Shown piece by piece: positions 59,594 through 64,000 of a stretch of DNA of 64,000 nt (its first letter is position 1; each line of letters starts with the position of its first letter). The position numbers were made by a program, and so were the translations under genes. The notes below the pieces were generated by a model that saw only the letters and a program-made list of their open reading frames with translations, was not told where the DNA came from and searched no databases. The DNA comes from Dehalococcoidia bacterium. GTDB taxonomy: Bacteria > Chloroflexota > Dehalococcoidia > Lucifugimonadales > UBA1123. The stretch spans positions 62,001-126,000 of the forward strand of contig VXRN01000015.1 of assembly GCA_009838465.1 (NCBI GenBank), given 5' to 3'.

Positions 59594-61243
59594 ATGCCCA
59601 GCGACAATAAGCAGGAGTGGCGAGAGAACACCCTCGAGCCCGTATTGAAGCGGTTCGGGGAGCGCCAGGACAGGTTCGAGACGGGTTCCGGCATAGAAGA
59701 GGACATCCTCTACACCATCGAAGACAGTCCGGACCCCGACGGCAACCTGGGCTACCCTGGAGAGTATCCTTACACGCGCGGCGTGCAGCCCACCATGTAC
59801 CGCGGTCGCCTGTGGACGATGCGCCAGTACGCGGGAATGGCCTCGCCGGAAGAGTCGAATCGGCGATACCGCTACCTGCTCGAACAGGGGCAGAACGGTC
59901 TGAGCGTGGCGTTCGACCTGCCCACACAGACCGGATACGACTCCGATCATCCGATGGCGCAGGGGGAAATCGGGCGCACCGGCGTGCCAATAAGCAGCCT
60001 CGCCGACATGGAGGCCCTCTTCGACGGCATCCCTCTCGACAAGGTGAGCACTTCCATGACCATCAACGCGACCGCGTCCATACTGCTCGCGTTGTACATC
60101 GCGGTGGCGAAGAAGCAGGGCGTCGGCCCCGAAAAGCTCAACGGGACCATTCAGAACGACATTCTCAAGGAATACATCGCGCGGGGGACGTACATCTACC
60201 CGCCCAAGCCCTCTATGCGCCTGGTGACCGACACCTTCGCCTACTGCTCCCAGAACGTTCCACGTTGGAACACCATCAGCATAAGCGGCTATCACATGGC
60301 TGAGGCCGGCGCGACGGCGGCCCAGGAACTCGCATTCACGTTCTCCAACGCAATCGCATACGTGCAGGCGGCGGTGGACGCTGGACTCAAGGTGGACTCT
60401 TTCGCGCCAAGACTCAGCTTCTTCTTCGTGGCTCAGAGCCACCTTTTCGAGGAAATAGCCAAGTTCAGGGCCGCGAGACGAATGTGGGCGAAGATCATGA
60501 GGGAACGGTTCGGCGCGGAGAATCCGCGATCATGGACATGCCGCTTCCATACGCAGACGGCGGGTGTCACGCTCACCGCGCAGCAGCCCGACAACAACGT
60601 GATCCGCACCACCATACAGGCGCTCGCGGCGATTCTTGGCGGGACACAGTCGCTGCACGTGAACTCCAAGGACGAAGCGCTCGCGCTGCCTACCGAAGAG
60701 TCGGTCCAGCTATCGCTAAGGACCCAACAGATTCTCGCCTATGAGATGGGCGTAGCGGAGACCGTGGACCCGCTAGCGGGCTCGTACTACATCGAAAGTC
60801 TCACCGACCAGGTGGAACAGAAGGCGTTCGAGTACATCGAGGAAATGGACGGCATGGGAGGCGCACTGTCCGCTCTCGACAGAGGCTACCAGATACAAGA
60901 GATACACGAGAGCGCGTTCAGGCACCAGCGACAGGTGGAGTCCGAGGAGCGCGTCGTGGTTGGAGTCAACAGGTTTCAATCTCCCACTCCTCCGATAGAG
61001 AAGCTACAGATGATAGAGCGTGCCGAGACGCAGCGGCAGTTGGACAGGCTCGCCAAGGTTCGCAGCGAAAGAGACGAGTCCGCCGCGACAGCCACGCTGT
61101 CCAGGCTGGAAGACGTCGCGCGCGGGACCGGCAACACCATGCCCGCCATCTTGGAGTGCGTAGAGGCATACGCCACGCTGGGCGAAATATCCGACGTGTT
61201 CAGAAAAGTATTCGGCGAACAGCAGGAATTCTCGCCGTTCTAG
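59594..61243 (+). CDS. methylmalonyl-CoA mutase, large (alpha/N-terminal) subunit
   Basis: The 549-residue protein is the catalytic TIM-barrel part of a B12-dependent acyl-CoA mutase: [24 protein letters not shown] near 58-80, [26 protein letters not shown] near 201 and [18 protein letters not shown]. The tyrosine at 69 and arginine at 209 are those that methylmalonyl-CoA mutases use to bind the substrate carboxylate, against Phe and Gln in isobutyryl-CoA mutases. The B12-binding subunit is not in this window, so a separate small subunit is expected. It interconverts methylmalonyl- and succinyl-CoA. ATG 59594 has GGAG before it. Confidence 0.88.
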   Translation: MPSDNKQEWRENTLEPVLKRFGERQDRFETGSGIEEDILYTIEDSPDPDGNLGYPGEYPYTRGVQPTMYRGRLWTMRQYAGMASPEESNRRYRYLLEQGQNGLSVAFDLPTQTGYDSDHPMAQGEIGRTGVPISSLADMEALFDGIPLDKVSTSMTINATASILLALYIAVAKKQGVGPEKLNGTIQNDILKEYIARGTYIYPPKPSMRLVTDTFAYCSQNVPRWNTISISGYHMAEAGATAAQELAFTFSNAIAYVQAAVDAGLKVDSFAPRLSFFFVAQSHLFEEIAKFRAARRMWAKIMRERFGAENPRSWTCRFHTQTAGVTLTAQQPDNNVIRTTIQALAAILGGTQSLHVNSKDEALALPTEESVQLSLRTQQILAYEMGVAETVDPLAGSYYIESLTDQVEQKAFEYIEEMDGMGGALSALDRGYQIQEIHESAFRHQRQVESEERVVVGVNRFQSPTPPIEKLQMIERAETQRQLDRLAKVRSERDESAATATLSRLEDVARGTGNTMPAILECVEAYATLGEISDVFRKVFGEQQEFSPF

Positions 61244-61358
61244 GCCGAGTAGTCATCGCTGAAATCAAGGGATGCTGCCAGATAGCGGATTGTAGATAGG
61301 CGCGGCATCGTGCTACATTTGTAGCATATCTCTGTTAGTGATATGAGGGAAGGGTAAG

Positions 61359-61979
61359 ATGGCGACACTGGAGTCGCGCGTCAGGAGACTTGAAGACGCA
61401 TACGACAATCTAGCCACGAAGGACGACTTGGAACGCTTCGCAACCAAAGAGGACTTGGCCGACCTTGAAGAGCGTATGACAGCTCGCATGGCCACCAAGG
61501 AAGACCTGGAGCAGCTAGCGACCAAAAACGAGGTGAATCAGTTGCGAGTTGACTTTGGCCCCATCAAAGCCGCGTATGTGAGTGACAAAGCAAAAAGTGA
61601 GGGTCCGTTTATCGCTCAAGACATGGGGTTTGACTACGTACGAACTCTGAATCCTGTTGATATGTTTGCGTTGACGAGAGGACAAGACCTCTCCGGCATC
61701 TCCCGCGGTGATCTCAGGAGCTTTCACAGGGCAGACTTGATAATACAAGTCACCGACTCGCAAGGTCAGGAGTCCTACATCGCGGTGGAAATGTCCTATA
61801 CGGCGGATGAAAGAGATACCACCCGCGCAGTCCGCAATGCCGAATACCTGGAGAGATTCACTGGCAGACCCGCCAAGGCAGCTGTAGCCGGGTTGCGCCG
61901 CGACAGAAGAATCGAGGACATTGGGCTGGATGAAGTGTTCTGGTATGAACTTCCCGAGTCCATACTGGAAGTTGAGTAG
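61359..61979 (+). CDS. coiled-coil and PD-(D/E)XK-like nuclease-fold protein
   Basis: The 206-residue protein begins with a coiled coil of the type TKDDLERFATKEDLADLEERM (about residues 1-65) and ends in a domain with HRADLIIQVTDSQGQESYIAVEMSYTADERDTTRAVRNAEYLERFTG. The D..ExS pattern resembles a PD-(D/E)XK nuclease core with Ser in place of the final Lys. It is like the DUF3782-type proteins. No clear function; it sits ten bases before a DUF805 gene. Confidence 0.65.
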   Translation: MATLESRVRRLEDAYDNLATKDDLERFATKEDLADLEERMTARMATKEDLEQLATKNEVNQLRVDFGPIKAAYVSDKAKSEGPFIAQDMGFDYVRTLNPVDMFALTRGQDLSGISRGDLRSFHRADLIIQVTDSQGQESYIAVEMSYTADERDTTRAVRNAEYLERFTGRPAKAAVAGLRRDRRIEDIGLDEVFWYELPESILEVE

Positions 61980-61988
61980 GTAGGAGCG

Positions 61989-62324
61989 ATGCCATACATA
62001 GAAGTCTTACAGAAGTACGCCGTATTCGATGGCCGGGCGAAGCGGTCCGAATACTGGCTATTCATGCTGATACACGTCATCATATCCATAATTCTGGGTC
62101 TGATACCTCTCGTGCTGGACTGGTTCCTTGTCGTTGAGGTGGTATACTTCCTGGCGTTGCTTGTTCCTGTCCTGGCGGTGGGAGCGCGGCGACTGCACGA
62201 TAGTGGAAAGAGTGGCTGGCTTCAGCTAATCCTGCTTATACCATTGATCGGATGGATCATCGTGATAATCCTGATGGCGCTGCCGAGCGACGATGAGAAC
62301 CAGTACGGTCCCCGGCCCGTGTAG
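61989..62324 (+). CDS. DUF805 membrane protein
   Basis: The 111-residue protein has three to four membrane helices with the family FDGRAKRSEYWLFMLIH at the N-terminus and LLVPVLAVGARRLHDSGKSGWLQL in the middle. DUF805 is a widespread inner-membrane family of unknown function. An AGGAG lies just before the ATG. Confidence 0.88.
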   Translation: MPYIEVLQKYAVFDGRAKRSEYWLFMLIHVIISIILGLIPLVLDWFLVVEVVYFLALLVPVLAVGARRLHDSGKSGWLQLILLIPLIGWIIVIILMALPSDDENQYGPRPV

Positions 62325-62928
62325 TCCCGCGTTGCAAAACTCCGCTCGGATAGTCGTCCTCATCAGGCATTCTGCCCCTGAAGTGGACCCGTCCCGTCCG
62401 GCCTATGATTGGTCGCTGAGCGCCGAAGGCGTTAGCCTCTGTGAAGGCTTGGCGTCTGAGCTGGAGCGATTCCTGCCCGCGGTCATGTTCTCCAGTCCTG
62501 AGATCAAGGCGATGGAGACCGCCGAGCGCATCGGCTTACATCTTGGCATTGGGTTCTCTGTCAGAGAGGAGCTACGCGAGCACCGGCGTCCGTCGGTGTT
62601 TCTGCCACAGTCCGAGTTCCAGGAGGATATACGCAGTTTCTTCGCGGCCCCCGACAGCATCGTGTACGGAAGTGAGTCGTCTAACGACGTGGCGACGCGC
62701 ATCGAAGCCGAAGTTCGGCATGCCCTGACCGATCATCCGGCGGGAAACATCCTGATGGTTACGCATGGGACTGCGATGACTAGTTTCACGAGCCGCTATA
62801 CGAACGCCGATGCCTACTCGTTGTGGAAGTCGCTCGATCTTCCCTCTTTCGTAGCATTCGGGCTGCCTTCTTTTGATATAGTTGATAGCGTGGGAATTGC
62901 CCTCGATGAGGCGGTGGCTGGCCGCTAG
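62293..62928 (+). CDS. histidine phosphatase (phosphoglycerate-mutase-like) protein
   Basis: The 211-residue protein has the catalytic IRHSAPE (RH) near residue 25 and the second MVTHGTAM near 155, the signature of the histidine phosphatase family. It should remove a phosphate from a small metabolite or sugar; which one is not clear. The ATG at 62293 overlaps the DUF805 gene by 32 bases; a TTG at 62332 would avoid the overlap. Confidence 0.82.
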   Translation: MRTSTVPGPCSPALQNSARIVVLIRHSAPEVDPSRPAYDWSLSAEGVSLCEGLASELERFLPAVMFSSPEIKAMETAERIGLHLGIGFSVREELREHRRPSVFLPQSEFQEDIRSFFAAPDSIVYGSESSNDVATRIEAEVRHALTDHPAGNILMVTHGTAMTSFTSRYTNADAYSLWKSLDLPSFVAFGLPSFDIVDSVGIALDEAVAGR

Positions 62929-62954
62929 CGAAAGTTTTGTCTGGAGCCTGAAAC

Positions 62955-64000
62955 ATGACTGAGTTGCTGCTCAATGAAGAAGAGATGATGTTGAGAAACA
63001 CGGTGCGCGAGTTTGCGGATGCCGAGCTTGCGCCCAGGGCCGCCGGGTACGACGAAAGCGGCGAGTTTCCCTATGAGAACTTCAGGGGGCTGGCGCAGTT
63101 GGGCATACTCGGTCTGGGCATTGACGAGGAGTACGGCGGGAGCGGGGGCACGACTCGCCAGATGGTGGTGGCAGTCGAGGAGATAGCCCGGGGCTGTGCG
63201 GCAACAGCAACGATACTCGGCGCTCACCTGTCGTTATGTACGCAGTACATCGAAATGTTCGGCACCGAGGGCCAGAAGCGCGAATTCATACCCCCGCTGG
63301 TATCGGGTGAGAAGGTGGGCGCTTTCGCTCTCACGGAGCCGGCGGCGGGCTCGGACGCAGCCGCTCTCACCACCACCGGCACGCGTTCAAACGGCGGGTA
63401 CGTACTGAACGGTGCCAAGACGTTCATCACCAACGCACCCGAAGCCGCCACGATGGTTGTAATGGCGACACAGGACCGGGCACTGGGGTCTAGGGGCATA
63501 AACACGTTCATCGTGGAGACGGACACGCCTGGAATAGAGATAAACGCACTGCACGGCAAAATGGGTATAAGGGCGTCCTCGGCGGCGGAGATACTATTCG
63601 ACAACTGCGCCGTGCAGGAAGAGAATCGCATGGGCAACGAGGGCGATGGCTTTCGCATGACGATGGAAGTCCTGAACGCGAGCCGCATGGCGATAGCCGC
63701 TCAGTGCGTCGGCATAGCACAGGCCACCTACGATGCCGCGCTCGCATACGTCAAGCAGCGAGAGGCCTTCGGGAAGAAGCTGTCTGAGTTCCAGGGCTTA
63801 CAGTGGTACCTTGTCGATATGGCGACCAAGATCGAGACCGCTCGCCTCCTGACGCTGAAGTCAGCCACGCTCAAGGACGAGGACAGGCCGTTCATAACCG
63901 AGGCTTCGATGGCGAAGATGTACTGCTCGCGCGTCGCCGTGGAGTGCGCGGACAAGGCGGTGCAGATGCATGGCGGCGCCGGGTACTTCGCGCCCACCGA
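62955..64000 (+). CDS. acyl-CoA dehydrogenase (3' end beyond the window)
   Basis: At least 348 residues are present. It has the N-terminal REFADAELAPRAAGYDESGEFPYENFRGLAQLG, the FAD-binding FALTEPAAGSDAAAL and MGIRASSAAEILFDNC, and a late VQMHGGAGYFAPT. The sequence stops just where the catalytic base would come in this subgroup (the next codon is GAx, so Asp or Glu). It oxidises an acyl-CoA to the trans-2-enoyl form and passes electrons to ETF. ATG 62955 has GGAG eight bases before it. Confidence 0.92.
   Translation, partial: MTELLLNEEEMMLRNTVREFADAELAPRAAGYDESGEFPYENFRGLAQLGILGLGIDEEYGGSGGTTRQMVVAVEEIARGCAATATILGAHLSLCTQYIEMFGTEGQKREFIPPLVSGEKVGAFALTEPAAGSDAAALTTTGTRSNGGYVLNGAKTFITNAPEAATMVVMATQDRALGSRGINTFIVETDTPGIEINALHGKMGIRASSAAEILFDNCAVQEENRMGNEGDGFRMTMEVLNASRMAIAAQCVGIAQATYDAALAYVKQREAFGKKLSEFQGLQWYLVDMATKIETARLLTLKSATLKDEDRPFITEASMAKMYCSRVAVECADKAVQMHGGAGYFAPT

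Overview
This 64 kb window looks like chromosomal DNA of a GC-rich bacterium, most likely a Chloroflexota/Dehalococcoidia-type lineage such as SAR202. That placement is inferred from gene content: a reductive-dehalogenase-like protein without an export signal, five family III (CaiB/BaiF) CoA-transferases, luciferase-like flavin oxidoreductases, split methylmalonyl-CoA mutase and a large cobalamin regulon. No rRNA, phage genes, transposase or CRISPR array was found. There is one tRNA (Gln, TTG), one tmRNA and several families of short interspersed repeats.

Layout. 1-7.8 kb: a partial DEAH helicase, an anion transporter, a DUF503 protein, hypoxanthine phosphoribosyltransferase, a DinB-like protein, a metallo-beta-lactamase-fold hydrolase and two luciferase-like oxidoreductases. 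7.8-12.6 kb: an Aap-type polar amino-acid ABC transporter (minus strand). 12.8-17.2 kb: a seven-gene operon with two paralogous ferritin-like proteins (one with a full diiron ligand set, one that has lost every carboxylate ligand), two SCP2-like proteins, a small membrane protein, an FmdB-type zinc ribbon and a NIPSNAP-like protein. This is the best candidate for an undescribed enzyme system. 17.3-28.1 kb: tmRNA, an ABC-F protein, a PQQ-propeller protein, a glycosyltransferase, a collagen-like/LRR lipoprotein, a GMC oxidoreductase and a cation exchanger. 28.25-28.54 kb: a SelW-like gene that reads through an in-frame TGA in a CxxU motif, so a probable selenoprotein. 28.7-34.8 kb: five CoA-transferases. 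35-42.5 kb: rdgB, moaA, an ECF sigma/anti-sigma pair, rsmG, a flippase-like membrane protein and the RdhA-like protein.

43.9-56.9 kb is a cobalamin island on the minus strand. One riboswitch-terminator unit controls cobN-chlID-cbtB-cbtA-cobO-pduX-cbiE. A second controls btuC-btuF-btuD. Each has a recognisable sigma70-type promoter, a B12 aptamer and an intrinsic terminator in series. Together these genes import cobalt and corrinoid, insert cobalt, adenosylate the ring and make the threonine-derived linker precursor. Likely consumers in the window are methylmalonyl-CoA mutase (59.6 kb) and the RdhA-like protein (40.8 kb).

57-64 kb: tRNA-Gln, a TcuA-like flavoprotein, the mutase large subunit, a nuclease-fold protein, a DUF805 protein, a histidine phosphatase and an acyl-CoA dehydrogenase cut by the window edge. 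Overall the genes point to an aerobic or microaerobic heterotroph that degrades organic acids and acyl-CoA compounds; this is inference from the gene set.
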